This document shows positions 45,205-53,672 of a stretch of DNA of 64,000 nucleotides, in pieces. Under the pieces are notes generated by a model. It saw only the letters and a program-made list of their open reading frames with translations. It ran no database searches and had not been told where the DNA came from. A program made the translations under genes and the position numbers. Position 1 is the stretch's first letter. Every line of letters begins with the position of its first letter. Source of the DNA: an uncultured Muribaculaceae bacterium (GTDB taxonomy: Bacteria > Bacteroidota > Bacteroidia > Bacteroidales > Muribaculaceae); assembly GCA_944321705.1 (NCBI GenBank), contig CALUMG010000005.1, forward strand, positions 1 through 64,000, read 5' to 3'.

Positions 45205-45897
45205 CTACTGTTGAAAACAGAACATATTTTTATTTTCAGTCATTTTCATTAGAGTGAAGATGGATTCGCGTCCGTTGTTCATCAGCAGGTCGAGAATGCT
45301 CAAGTCGGGGATGAATCCGTGCCTTGAAGACCATGTGTTGTAGTAAGGCACATCATCGATGCCGGCAATATCGTCGTGGCATTTGCCTCCAACCGATTCT
45401 CGGAGGTCGGTAATGCTTGACGTGTCGCATGAATGGCCTATTTTTTCAATATTGAAAGATACCGGCAGGTCGAGGAATTCGCATATCACGTCATGCAGGG
45501 CCATGTTGAAGTCGAGCAGCCACTTGTCGTTACGGTCATATACCTGTTTCAAGTCATCTTCGATGTATTCGAAAAAAGGAGTTTTGCCGTAAGCCGAGAA
45601 TATCGCTCCCCAGTGTATACGTCGCCAATCACCATGTTCCGATATCTTCAAGTCGCTTATTGTCAACTTGTGGTCGAGAGAACTGCATTTCTCAATGGGA
45701 ACAGCAAGCGTTTGAACCCCATTTGCTCCAAGAATGCGGCAATGGTTGTGTTTCCATGAATGCTTGCCGATGTGCTGGGCGGTGTCGATGACGCCTTTCC
45801 CGGCCGCCAGCAATGCCGCATAATATCTTACACTTCCCATGTAGGCAGAGCCGAATACCGGAAACATCGTTGTCGCTTGTGTCGAGTAGTTGCCCAT
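45205..45897 (-). CDS. WbqC-family protein
   Basis: About 230 residues from ATG 45897 (MGNYSTQATTMFPVFGSAYM). The longer frame to 45984 would overlap lepB by 77 bases, so the shorter start is preferred; it leaves a 10-base gap. Family hallmarks: DTAQHIGKHSWKHNHCRILGANG, LAVPIEK, and DWRRIHWGAIFSAYGKTPFFEY. WbqC-like proteins occur in O-antigen and amino-sugar loci; the reaction is unsettled. Co-oriented with lepB and dapB. Confidence 0.85.
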   Translation of the reverse strand: MGNYSTQATTMFPVFGSAYMGSVRYYAALLAAGKGVIDTAQHIGKHSWKHNHCRILGANGVQTLAVPIEKCSSLDHKLTISDLKISEHGDWRRIHWGAIFSAYGKTPFFEYIEDDLKQVYDRNDKWLLDFNMALHDVICEFLDLPVSFNIEKIGHSCDTSSITDLRESVGGKCHDDIAGIDDVPYYNTWSSRHGFIPDLSILDLLMNNGRESIFTLMKMTENKNMFCFQQ

Positions 45898-45907
45898 GCC
45901 TACGCGC

Positions 45908-47377
45908 TTATTTGTCGGGATTGGCATCCTTGAAGAACCTGTTCCAGCGTATGCCCTTGTCCTTGTCAATCGACATGATGACAAACATGGGAGAACCCAC
46001 GATGTGGTCTTCGGGCACGAATCCCCAGTATCTTGAATCGGCCGACATGTCGCGATTGTCGCCCATCATCCAGTAGTAGTCCATCTTGAACGTGTAGCTT
46101 GAAGCTTCTGTCCCGTTTATGAATATCTTTCCGTCACGCACTTCAAGCGAATTGCCCTCGTAGTTTTTTATGACGCGTTCATACAGTGGCAGGTTGTCGA
46201 GAGATAGTGAGAGAGATTCTCCTTTCTTTGGAATCCAGATAGGCCCGTAGTCGGCACGAGTCCATCCGTAATCGTGCGAAATCGGGTACACGTTTATCAT
46301 TTCTTGGGTCGGGATGGGGATGATGTTGATAATCCAAGACATCTTCTTCATTGTTTCGCGCATCTCCTTTGTGAGCGGCAACTGGTATATTGGTGGCACG
46401 TCCCCGTTTGGATTTACAGTAAGGCCGATGCTCATCACGCCAAGTTTCTCTTCATTGCGAGTGACTGAGATGAGAGTGCGGTCGTCAACGCTTATTCCAA
46501 GCAGCTCCCATGTAGCCTCGTCGATTAGCCTGCCGTCGGTTTGCACGAAATAGTTATATTGCACGTTAATTGGTTCGGGCAATGGTTCCCCGTCAATGTA
46601 AATGATGTTTTTCTTTATTTGCAAAGTATCTCCCGGCAGCCCCACGGCGCGTTTCACATAGTTCTCCCTACGGTCAACAGGACGGTAGACGATTTCGCCA
46701 TATTTTTCCTTGTTGGCCCGGATGGCGTTACGTCCGCCCGGCTCGATTGCGCACAATGTGTAATAATCGGGATTTTGTACTTTCAGCGCAACAGTGTCTC
46801 CTGCCGGATAATTGAACACTACGATGTCATATCGTTCCACATCCCTGTATCCTTTTAGCCTGTGGTAATCCCATTGCGGCCAGTCGATATAGGACTTGCA
46901 ATTTAGTATTGGGATGGTGTGTTGCGCCAGTGGGAAGTGCAACGGCGTGTTAGGCACGCGAGGCCCGTAAATCATCTTGTTTACCCACAGGTAATCGCCA
47001 ACGAGCAAGGTTTTTTCGAGCGACGATGACGGAATTTTATAGTTTTGCCCGATGTAGATGAAGATGAAGTATACCAGCACGAGGGCATAAACTATCGCAT
47101 CGACCCATCCCATTACATATCTCAGCGTCTTGTTGTTGCTCTTTTTCCACCAATTCAAGGGAATGTAATGTGTGAGATATATGTCGGCCAGCAGTGGGAG
47201 GAATAAAATTACCCACCAAGAGCCGAGCCAAATCACCCACATGATAAATAAGAAAGCCACGATGCCAAATCTTATCCATCGTGTCTTTTTCACTCTCTCA
47301 AGACGTTGTCTCAGTGTCCCGCCCTCTTCTTGAATGGGAGCTGATGCCGGGGTATTGTGTGTTTTGGTGTTTGACAT
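45908..47377 (-). CDS. lepB: Signal peptidase I, long Bacteroidetes form
   Basis: 489 residues, longer than the ~320 of E. coli. Two or three N-terminal helices (IRFGIVAFLFIMWVIWLGSWW; AIVYALVLVYFIFIYIG), then PSSSLEKTLLVGDYLWVNK with the nucleophile Ser, YVKRAVGLPGDTLQI with the base Lys, and MMGDNRDMSADSRYWGFVPED near the end. A ~120-residue insertion lies between the last two boxes, as in other Bacteroidales. It removes signal peptides at the inner membrane. 18 bases downstream of dapB. Confidence 0.93.
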   Translation of the reverse strand: MSNTKTHNTPASAPIQEEGGTLRQRLERVKKTRWIRFGIVAFLFIMWVIWLGSWWVILFLPLLADIYLTHYIPLNWWKKSNNKTLRYVMGWVDAIVYALVLVYFIFIYIGQNYKIPSSSLEKTLLVGDYLWVNKMIYGPRVPNTPLHFPLAQHTIPILNCKSYIDWPQWDYHRLKGYRDVERYDIVVFNYPAGDTVALKVQNPDYYTLCAIEPGGRNAIRANKEKYGEIVYRPVDRRENYVKRAVGLPGDTLQIKKNIIYIDGEPLPEPINVQYNYFVQTDGRLIDEATWELLGISVDDRTLISVTRNEEKLGVMSIGLTVNPNGDVPPIYQLPLTKEMRETMKKMSWIINIIPIPTQEMINVYPISHDYGWTRADYGPIWIPKKGESLSLSLDNLPLYERVIKNYEGNSLEVRDGKIFINGTEASSYTFKMDYYWMMGDNRDMSADSRYWGFVPEDHIVGSPMFVIMSIDKDKGIRWNRFFKDANPDK

Positions 47378-47395
47378 TTTTCTGTTGAAATGAGA

Positions 47396-48115
47396 TTAAA
47401 AGTGCAACATGTCTTCCATGCCGAAGAATCCGCTTTTGTCTTTCAGCCATTCGGCAGCCACTACGGCTCCGAGGGCGAATCCTTCACGGCTGAATGCTTC
47501 GTGGGATATGGTAATTTTGTCGACAGGCGATGTGTACCGGATTATGTGAGTTCCGGGCACTTCTCCTATGCGTTCGTGTGCAATGTTTATCTCGTTGCTT
47601 TGAGGCGAGCCGCTCTCGGTCCATGAGTTTTTCCGGTCGAGATTGTCGATTATGCCTTTTGCAAGAGACAATGCGGTGCCGCTTGGATGATCGAGCTTGT
47701 GGATGTGGTGTATTTCGGTCATGTCCACGTCGTATTGGTTGAATCCGTTCATCAATCGGGCCAAATACTTGTTCAAGGCAAAGAATATGTTCACGCCGAT
47801 GCTAAAGTTGGAGGAATAGAAAAATGCTATCCCTTCGCGTTTCCCGAATTCATCTTGCAACTTGGGAATATCGGCAGTCCATCCGGTACTGCCCGAGACA
47901 ACTCTCATCCCGGAAGCAAGAGCTTTCCTGCAATTCTCAAATGCAGTGGACGGGGTGGTAAATTCTATTGCCACATCGGCCGAAGCGAAATTCGCCCCGC
48001 CTATTTCGTCGCAATTTGACATGTCAATTTTGCACACTATTTCGTGCCCGCGTTGTAATGCGATTTTCTCAATTGCATGGCCCATTTTGCCATAACCAAT
48101 CAGTGCTATTTTCAT
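47396..48115 (-). CDS. dapB: 4-hydroxy-tetrahydrodipicolinate reductase
   Basis: 239 residues. The Rossmann motif is IALIGYGKMGHAIE. The catalytic segment is EIHHIHKLDHPSGTALSLA, with the His pair and Lys. It reduces HTPA in lysine and diaminopimelate synthesis. First gene of a likely dapB-lepB-wbqC run, with an extended promoter just upstream. Confidence 0.95.
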   Translation of the reverse strand: MKIALIGYGKMGHAIEKIALQRGHEIVCKIDMSNCDEIGGANFASADVAIEFTTPSTAFENCRKALASGMRVVSGSTGWTADIPKLQDEFGKREGIAFFYSSNFSIGVNIFFALNKYLARLMNGFNQYDVDMTEIHHIHKLDHPSGTALSLAKGIIDNLDRKNSWTESGSPQSNEINIAHERIGEVPGTHIIRYTSPVDKITISHEAFSREGFALGAVVAAEWLKDKSGFFGMEDMLHF

Positions 48116-48136
48116 TCTTCCAAGCGTATGTCATTG

Positions 48137-48162
48137 CAAAGATAATGCAAGTTGAGTGCAAT
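48137..48162 (-). promoter_or_regulatory. dapB extended promoter
   Basis: On the minus strand, TTGCACTCAACTTGCAT then TATCTTTG (-7 box 48144-48137), nearly identical to the aminotransferase promoter. The start of transcription would be about 15 bases before the dapB ATG. Confidence 0.65.
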
Positions 48163-48319
48163 GAGAAAAAATAAACCCATTTATTTTTGTTATTGCCAAG
48201 GTGCAGCCTCTCTTGTCGAAAGATAGTGATGTTTTCTTCAAATATTTTGTGCTTTGCTGAAGTTTTTAATAAATTTGTGATAATACAAAGCGTGCAAGCA
48301 TCAAAAAGAAACTGCGTTT

Positions 48320-49300
48320 ATGGAATTCAGGACTGTAATAAATACCAAAGGGATTAGTGGAAAGTTGCTCATGCATAATTCCAAGGTTTTGATGCTGGGT
48401 TCATGTTTTTCCGACAACATGGGGCAGCGGCTGGCCAAAGGTATGGTTAATGTCATGGTAAATCCTTTTGGCACTACCTATAATCCGTTCTCCATAGCGC
48501 GTTGCGTCAAGCAGATGATAAAAGCTGAACAGGTGCCGGCCGACGAATTGTTTTTGTCAAACGGCGTGTGGAACTGTTTCTTGTTCCATTCAAGATTTTC
48601 GGGCGCAGACATGCAATCTACGCTCGATGCCATGAATGCGAGCATTATTGCAGGACATGAACATTTGTCGCGATGCAGCCATGTGTTCATTACGCTTGGC
48701 ACAGCCTATACATATTCGCTTGCCGACAGTGGCATGGTGGTCAATAATTGTCACAAGCAGCCTGCTTCTATATTCTTGCGCCGATTGCGCCGAATAGATG
48801 AAACATGTGCCGCGCTTGAGGAAACTGTCGAAGCATTGCATGAATTCAACAGTGATGCGTCAATAGTATTGACAGTAAGCCCTATAAGGCATCTCGCCGA
48901 CGGGCTTGAGATGAACCAGTTGAGCAAAAGCACACTATTGGTGGCTGCTCACGACGCCGTTTCGCGTCATGCCGATTATTGTTCATATTTTCCGTCTTAT
49001 GAGATAATGATGGATGATTTGCGCGATTACCGGTTTTATGCTTCCGACATGACACATCCGAGCGATGTGGCGGTTGATTATATATGGGAAAAGTTCAAAG
49101 ATGCTTTTTTCGACAATAAGGAACGAGCCAAAGTGGATGAGTGCGAGCGTTTTTCACGTCGGTTGTCGCATCGTGTCATGAGCGGCAATCCTGAGGTGGC
49201 TGAGCGTTTCAGGCTGGATACTCGCAACGCGCTTGTCTCTCTTGTCGAGCGGTATCCGCATATTAAAGAAATAGAATCAATAAAGCAAATTCTTAATTGA
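48320..49300 (+). CDS. GSCFA-domain protein
   Basis: 326 residues. VLMLGSCFSDNMGQRL contains the GSCFx motif that names the family, followed by NPFGTTYNPFSIARC and FITLGTAYTY. The GDSL/SGNH-like fold and TVSPIRHLADGL suggest an esterase, but no substrate is known. It lies 9 bases upstream of the murF-alr fusion, so it may act in envelope metabolism. Confidence 0.9.
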   Translation: MEFRTVINTKGISGKLLMHNSKVLMLGSCFSDNMGQRLAKGMVNVMVNPFGTTYNPFSIARCVKQMIKAEQVPADELFLSNGVWNCFLFHSRFSGADMQSTLDAMNASIIAGHEHLSRCSHVFITLGTAYTYSLADSGMVVNNCHKQPASIFLRRLRRIDETCAALEETVEALHEFNSDASIVLTVSPIRHLADGLEMNQLSKSTLLVAAHDAVSRHADYCSYFPSYEIMMDDLRDYRFYASDMTHPSDVAVDYIWEKFKDAFFDNKERAKVDECERFSRRLSHRVMSGNPEVAERFRLDTRNALVSLVERYPHIKEIESIKQILN

Positions 49301-49309
49301 CGGAATGTC

Positions 49310-51787
49310 ATGAAATATCCTATAAATGAAATAGCGTCCATATTACACATCAAGCCTGATGTGCTTCACGACAATAGCGTGGAAATAAGTCAATTGTTGA
49401 TTGATTCTCGGTCGTTGGTGTTTCCTTCCGAGACATTGTTTTTTGCAATAAGGAGCAACAGCAACGACGGCCATCGCTACATAGCAAGTTTGTATGAGCG
49501 AGGGGTGAGGAATTTTGTAATAGACGATGTGTCATGTGTCCCATCTGAACTTATGGACTATGCTAATTTCCTTGTCGTCCCCGATTCGCGCGCCGCACTA
49601 CAGTCAATAGCCACTTATCACAGACGTCGTTTCGAAATACCTGTCATAGCGATTACCGGCAGCAAGGGCAAAACGACAGTCAAGGAGTGGTTGTACCAAT
49701 TGCTGAGAGACGACTTCAACATCGTTCGAAGCCCGCGCAGCTATAATTCGCAAATAGGCGTGCCGCTTTCATTGTGGGAGATTGACGAGAATACCGACCT
49801 TGCCATCATCGAAGCCGGCATATCGCAACCCGGGGAAATGGTAACACTCCAAGCGATGATAAGACCTACTGCCGGTGTCATAACCAATTTGGGAGAGGAA
49901 CACAATGAGGGATTTGAATCAATGCAGCAGAAGATACATGAAAAGGCCCAGCTGCTGACAGCATGTGACTGCATCGTGTATTGTGCCGATGATAATCTCA
50001 TACGCAATGCCGTAAAGCCGATTCTTGCCGTGGCTCGTGAAATAGCATGGTCGCGTCGCGACGTGGGTCGGCAACTTTTCGTGTCGAGTATTGAACGAGG
50101 TGAGAAGGAGACTGTGATAACTTATCTCTTCCTTGGATTGGAAAATAAGGTGACGGTGCCATTCGTGAAAGATGCCGACTTAGAGAATGTGATAAACTGT
50201 ATAGCCGTGATGCATTATTTGCGCATAGACCCGCAAGTTATAAAAGAACGAGTGGCTCGGCTGACACCTGTGGGTACACGGTTGAACGTGATTGAAGGCG
50301 TGAACAACTGCATGGTCATAGCCGACAGTTATACCAGCGACTTCAATTCGCTTGCGCCTGCGGTCGATTTCATGGCTCGCAGGTCAACATCGGGAACTTC
50401 CATGACCGTGATTCTGTCGGATGTGCTTCATGAGGCCTATCCCCAAGAGGAACTGTACGGCCATGTGGCCGATTTGCTTGAAAACATCGGTGTGACTCGT
50501 CTTATAGGAATAGGTCCGGAGATGTGTGCAAATTCCCGTTTCTTTGACGTGAATTCACGCTTTTTTGCTTCTACTGCCGATTTATTGAATGAGATGTCGC
50601 AGAGTGACTTTGAAGACGAACTTATATTGATAAAAGGAGCTCCTGAATTTGACTTTAACCTCATTGCCGACATGCTTGAGGCCAAGCAGCACCAGACGGT
50701 GCTTGAAGTTGATCTCGGCGCGGTGTTGCACAATTACAAGTTTTTCCGTTCAAAGTTGAAACAATCGACCAAGATGGCCTGCATGCTCAAAGCATCGGGA
50801 TATGGAGCCGGTTCTTATGAGATTGCCAAGACATTGCAGGATGCAGGAGCCGACTATATCGCCGTTGCTGCACACGATGAGGGCGTAGACTTGCGCAAGG
50901 CAGGCATAACCATGCCTATAATGGTGCTTAATCCTGTCTCGGTAAATTATAAAGCGATGTTCTCTTACAGGCTTGAGCCTGAAGTGTTCAGCCTTGAAGA
51001 ATGTAGGAAAATAATCAAAGAAGCCGATAAATTCGGCATAACCGGCTATCCGGTACACATAAAGCTCGATACGGGGATGCATCGTCTCGGGTTTGTAAAG
51101 GATGAGTTGCCTGCACTTGTTGAGTTGCTGAAGAGCCAGGATGCAATAATTCCGCGTAGTGTGTTTTCTCATTTATGTGTTGCCGACGAACCGGCACAGG
51201 ACGATTACACGCAGCAGCAATTTGCATGCTTTGATGAGTGTTGCAAGATGTTGCAAGATGCGTTTCCTTCATTTCACATAATGCGGCACATCTTGAATAC
51301 TGCCGGCATGGTGCGTTTCCCCGAGCGTCAATACGACATGGTGAGATTAGGAATAGGATTGTACGGCATTCCGACGGTGGAGGGTGAAAGGGAATTGAAA
51401 CCAGTGTCGTCGTTGTATTCGGTGATAATCTCGATAAAAAACTGGCCTGCCGGAACGACGATAGGTTATGGCCGCAAAGGCGTGTTGCAGCGTGAGTCAA
51501 AAATTGCCACGATTCCTGTAGGATATGCCGATGGAATAGACCGACATTTTGGTAACGGCCATATTGAGATGCTGGTAAACGGAACGTTGTGTCCAACTGT
51601 GGGGAATATCTGCATGGATATTTGCATGATTGATGTTACCGATGCCGATTGCAAGGTAGGAGACCAAGTGGAGATATTTGGAGCGCATGTCCCTGTCGAC
51701 CGTCTTGCTGAAGCACGAGGCACAATATCTTATGAAGTGCTTACGTCCGTTTCGGAGAGGGTTAAGCGTGTGTACTTTAGGGAGTGA
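49310..51787 (+). CDS. MurF-alanine racemase bifunctional protein
   Basis: 825 residues. The N-terminal half is a Mur ligase: ITGSKGKTTVKEW (ATP site, ~115-127), SYNSQIGVPLSLW, and EAGISQPGEM. From ~465 on it is a fold-III alanine racemase: VLEVDLGAVLHNYKFF and MLKASGYGAG with the PLP Lys494. The C-terminal barrel has IGYGRKG and VGNICMDICMIDVT. The fusion makes D-Ala and joins D-Ala-D-Ala to UDP-MurNAc-tripeptide; it is a known Bacteroidetes arrangement, not an assembly join. Confidence 0.94.
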   Translation: MKYPINEIASILHIKPDVLHDNSVEISQLLIDSRSLVFPSETLFFAIRSNSNDGHRYIASLYERGVRNFVIDDVSCVPSELMDYANFLVVPDSRAALQSIATYHRRRFEIPVIAITGSKGKTTVKEWLYQLLRDDFNIVRSPRSYNSQIGVPLSLWEIDENTDLAIIEAGISQPGEMVTLQAMIRPTAGVITNLGEEHNEGFESMQQKIHEKAQLLTACDCIVYCADDNLIRNAVKPILAVAREIAWSRRDVGRQLFVSSIERGEKETVITYLFLGLENKVTVPFVKDADLENVINCIAVMHYLRIDPQVIKERVARLTPVGTRLNVIEGVNNCMVIADSYTSDFNSLAPAVDFMARRSTSGTSMTVILSDVLHEAYPQEELYGHVADLLENIGVTRLIGIGPEMCANSRFFDVNSRFFASTADLLNEMSQSDFEDELILIKGAPEFDFNLIADMLEAKQHQTVLEVDLGAVLHNYKFFRSKLKQSTKMACMLKASGYGAGSYEIAKTLQDAGADYIAVAAHDEGVDLRKAGITMPIMVLNPVSVNYKAMFSYRLEPEVFSLEECRKIIKEADKFGITGYPVHIKLDTGMHRLGFVKDELPALVELLKSQDAIIPRSVFSHLCVADEPAQDDYTQQQFACFDECCKMLQDAFPSFHIMRHILNTAGMVRFPERQYDMVRLGIGLYGIPTVEGERELKPVSSLYSVIISIKNWPAGTTIGYGRKGVLQRESKIATIPVGYADGIDRHFGNGHIEMLVNGTLCPTVGNICMDICMIDVTDADCKVGDQVEIFGAHVPVDRLAEARGTISYEVLTSVSERVKRVYFRE

Positions 51788-51824
51788 ATGTTAGGAAAAT
51801 GTGAAATTTGCATACGGTTTAGTG

Positions 51825-51910
51825 CCGGATTATGTGAAAATACATGTATTTTTTCACCGGATTGCGTGAAAATACATGTATTTTTCGTATCGGATTATGT
51901 GAAAAATGCG
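51825..51910. repeat. Three tandem ~32-bp repeats with an internal palindrome
   Basis: Units start at 51825, 51857 and 51890 (CCGGATTATGTGAAAA, CCGGATTGCGTGAAAA, TCGGATTATGTGAAAA). The first two contain the perfect 16-base palindrome AAAATACATGTATTTT; the third is cut short. Spacing of 32-33 bases is about three helical turns. They lie between the murF-alr stop and the LRR gene. Confidence 0.75.
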
Positions 51911-51991
51911 CTATACATAATTTAACGAAAATGAACATGCGATTTATGGATTTCTATATTAAGTTTGCAGCACAATTATCATAAAACAGAT

Positions 51992-53131
51992 ATGAAAAGA
52001 CATTTTTTAGCAGCCATTGCATCGATCGTGATGATTCCGATTTGTGGCCGTGCACAGGATTTTGAGAGTAACGGATTGTATTACTCGGTGATAAGTGCCG
52101 ACGAGGTGGAGATTACAAGTGAACCCGACAATGCCCATGTGTTGTACGCAGGTGTGGTGCATATACCGGAGACAGTGACTCATGACGGGGTGGAATATCG
52201 TGTGGTGAAAATTGGGGATGAGGCTTTTTATAATTCCAATGTCACCGACGTGCATATTCCTAACAGCATAAAGGAGATAGGCACAGGGGCGTTTGAGTAT
52301 GCCGCCAGTCTTCAGAATATCACGTTGCCTCTCGGCCTTACCAAGATTTCTGCTGCCGCTTTTGCCGGGACTTCTATTAAAGGAATTGCCATTCCCGAGG
52401 GTGTTACTGTGATAGGAGAAGGGGCATTCCAGTCGTGTGGGCATCTTGAATCGGTGTTTATTCCATCAACATTGCAGAAGATAGAGGCTTATGGATTCAA
52501 CAATTGCCATATGCTTCGTGAAATATATTGTCTTGCCGCTACTCCGCCGGAAGCTACCGGTTGGGCAATTTTCATAGGATTGAGCGGCATTGACATTCTT
52601 GTCCCTGAAGAGTCGATGGCAACATATGGAGAAACTGCTCCATGGAATGATGCCGCCACGTTCAATATCTATCCTCCCGAAAGTTTTGAAATGTCGATGT
52701 CGGCCTCGACTGATCGTGGAGAATGGGTTGAAATCCCTCTTGGTGCCAATTTTGCGTATAAGATATATAATAGCGACGATGAATTGCTTGCAGTGTCGGC
52801 TGCCGAGTCTTATTGGATTGAACGACAAGACAGTGAAACGACTTATACGGTAGTCCCTACAAATTATTTCTATGACTCGGCGGCCGAGACCTATGTTGTG
52901 GGCAGCGCATCGGTCAAAGGCATGCGGACTGATGAGAGTTTGGAAGTTAAAGTCTTGGACGGCGATATAATCCTTGTCGGAGATTACGCAGGCAGACAGG
53001 TACGCATATATGATACCGCAGGTCGTCTTGTGGCAACCCAATCGGATGGCAATGGAGTGATATCGGGATTGATACCCGGGAATGTATATATCGTGTGCTG
53101 CGGAGATATTGTGAAGAAAGTTGTTTTATAA
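51992..53131 (+). CDS. Secreted BspA-type leucine-rich-repeat protein
   Basis: About 379 residues from ATG 51992, which gives a signal peptide (HFLAAIASIVMIPICGRAQ). Residues ~45-215 hold four to five LRR_5 (BspA) repeats such as VTDVHIPNSIKEIGTGAFEY and IKGIAIPEGVTVIGEGAFQS. An Ig-like part follows. The C terminus (GRQVRIYDTAGRLVATQ, GNVYIVCCGDIVKKVVL) resembles a type IX secretion sorting domain. Such proteins are surface or secreted adhesin-like proteins; no ligand is known. The tadA gene starts 10 bases after its stop. Confidence 0.85.
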   Translation: MKRHFLAAIASIVMIPICGRAQDFESNGLYYSVISADEVEITSEPDNAHVLYAGVVHIPETVTHDGVEYRVVKIGDEAFYNSNVTDVHIPNSIKEIGTGAFEYAASLQNITLPLGLTKISAAAFAGTSIKGIAIPEGVTVIGEGAFQSCGHLESVFIPSTLQKIEAYGFNNCHMLREIYCLAATPPEATGWAIFIGLSGIDILVPEESMATYGETAPWNDAATFNIYPPESFEMSMSASTDRGEWVEIPLGANFAYKIYNSDDELLAVSAAESYWIERQDSETTYTVVPTNYFYDSAAETYVVGSASVKGMRTDESLEVKVLDGDIILVGDYAGRQVRIYDTAGRLVATQSDGNGVISGLIPGNVYIVCCGDIVKKVVL

Positions 53132-53141
53132 TGTTTATGAT

Positions 53142-53582
53142 ATGACAGGAACCGAAGACGAGAAATTCATGCGTGCAGCAATTGAGGAGGCACGCAAGGC
53201 CGAGAGTCGTGGAGAAGTGCCAATCGGTGCTGTTGTGACATGCGATGGAAGGATAATAGCGCGTGCACATAATCTTACCGAAACATTGACCGACCCGACT
53301 GCTCATGCCGAAATGCAAGCCATAACGTCGGCAACGAGTTTCCTTGGCGGCAAATATCTTACAGGGTGTACGCTATATGTTACTGTTGAGCCGTGTCTGA
53401 TGTGTGCAGGTGCGTTGGCTTGGAGCCAAATTGACAGGGTGGTGTATGGCGCAGCCGATGACAAGCGTGGATATCATGTGTTTTGTGAAAATCCTTTCCA
53501 CAAGAAGACCAAGATAGTTTCGGGTGTTTTGTCGGATGAATGCTCTCGTCTTGTGACTGAATTCTTCAAGAAAAAACGATAA
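53142..53582 (+). CDS. tadA: tRNA-specific adenosine deaminase (TadA-type)
   Basis: About 146 residues from ATG 53142 (MTGTEDEKFMRAAIEEARKA); the frame is open from 53121 but that would overlap the LRR gene. HAEMQAI is the His/Glu zinc and catalytic motif and PCLMCAGAL the two Cys ligands. The region AWSQIDRVVYGAADDKRGY and the C-terminal helix fit TadA, which makes inosine at the wobble base of tRNA-Arg. A guanine deaminase cannot be fully excluded. Confidence 0.88.
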   Translation: MTGTEDEKFMRAAIEEARKAESRGEVPIGAVVTCDGRIIARAHNLTETLTDPTAHAEMQAITSATSFLGGKYLTGCTLYVTVEPCLMCAGALAWSQIDRVVYGAADDKRGYHVFCENPFHKKTKIVSGVLSDECSRLVTEFFKKKR

Positions 53583-53609
53583 CTTATTTCCATGCGAGGA
53601 TATAATATG

Positions 53610-53649
53610 AATGCCGGGAAAGATTTTGCTTGAAACCTTTCCCGGCATT
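53610..53649. terminator. Hairpin between converging tadA and hsp70-like genes
   Basis: Perfect 13-bp arms AATGCCGGGAAAG (53610-53622) and CTTTCCCGGCATT (53637-53649). The flanking T runs are weak in both directions, so it is likely a shared, bidirectional terminator. Confidence 0.6.
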
Positions 53650-53672
53650 GCTTCATATTGGCATTTTGATTT

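Noticed and set aside
49310-51787. MurF-Alr joining as an assembly artefact or novel fusion
   Set aside because: Both halves are complete and in one frame with a short linker, and this fusion is established in Bacteroidetes.
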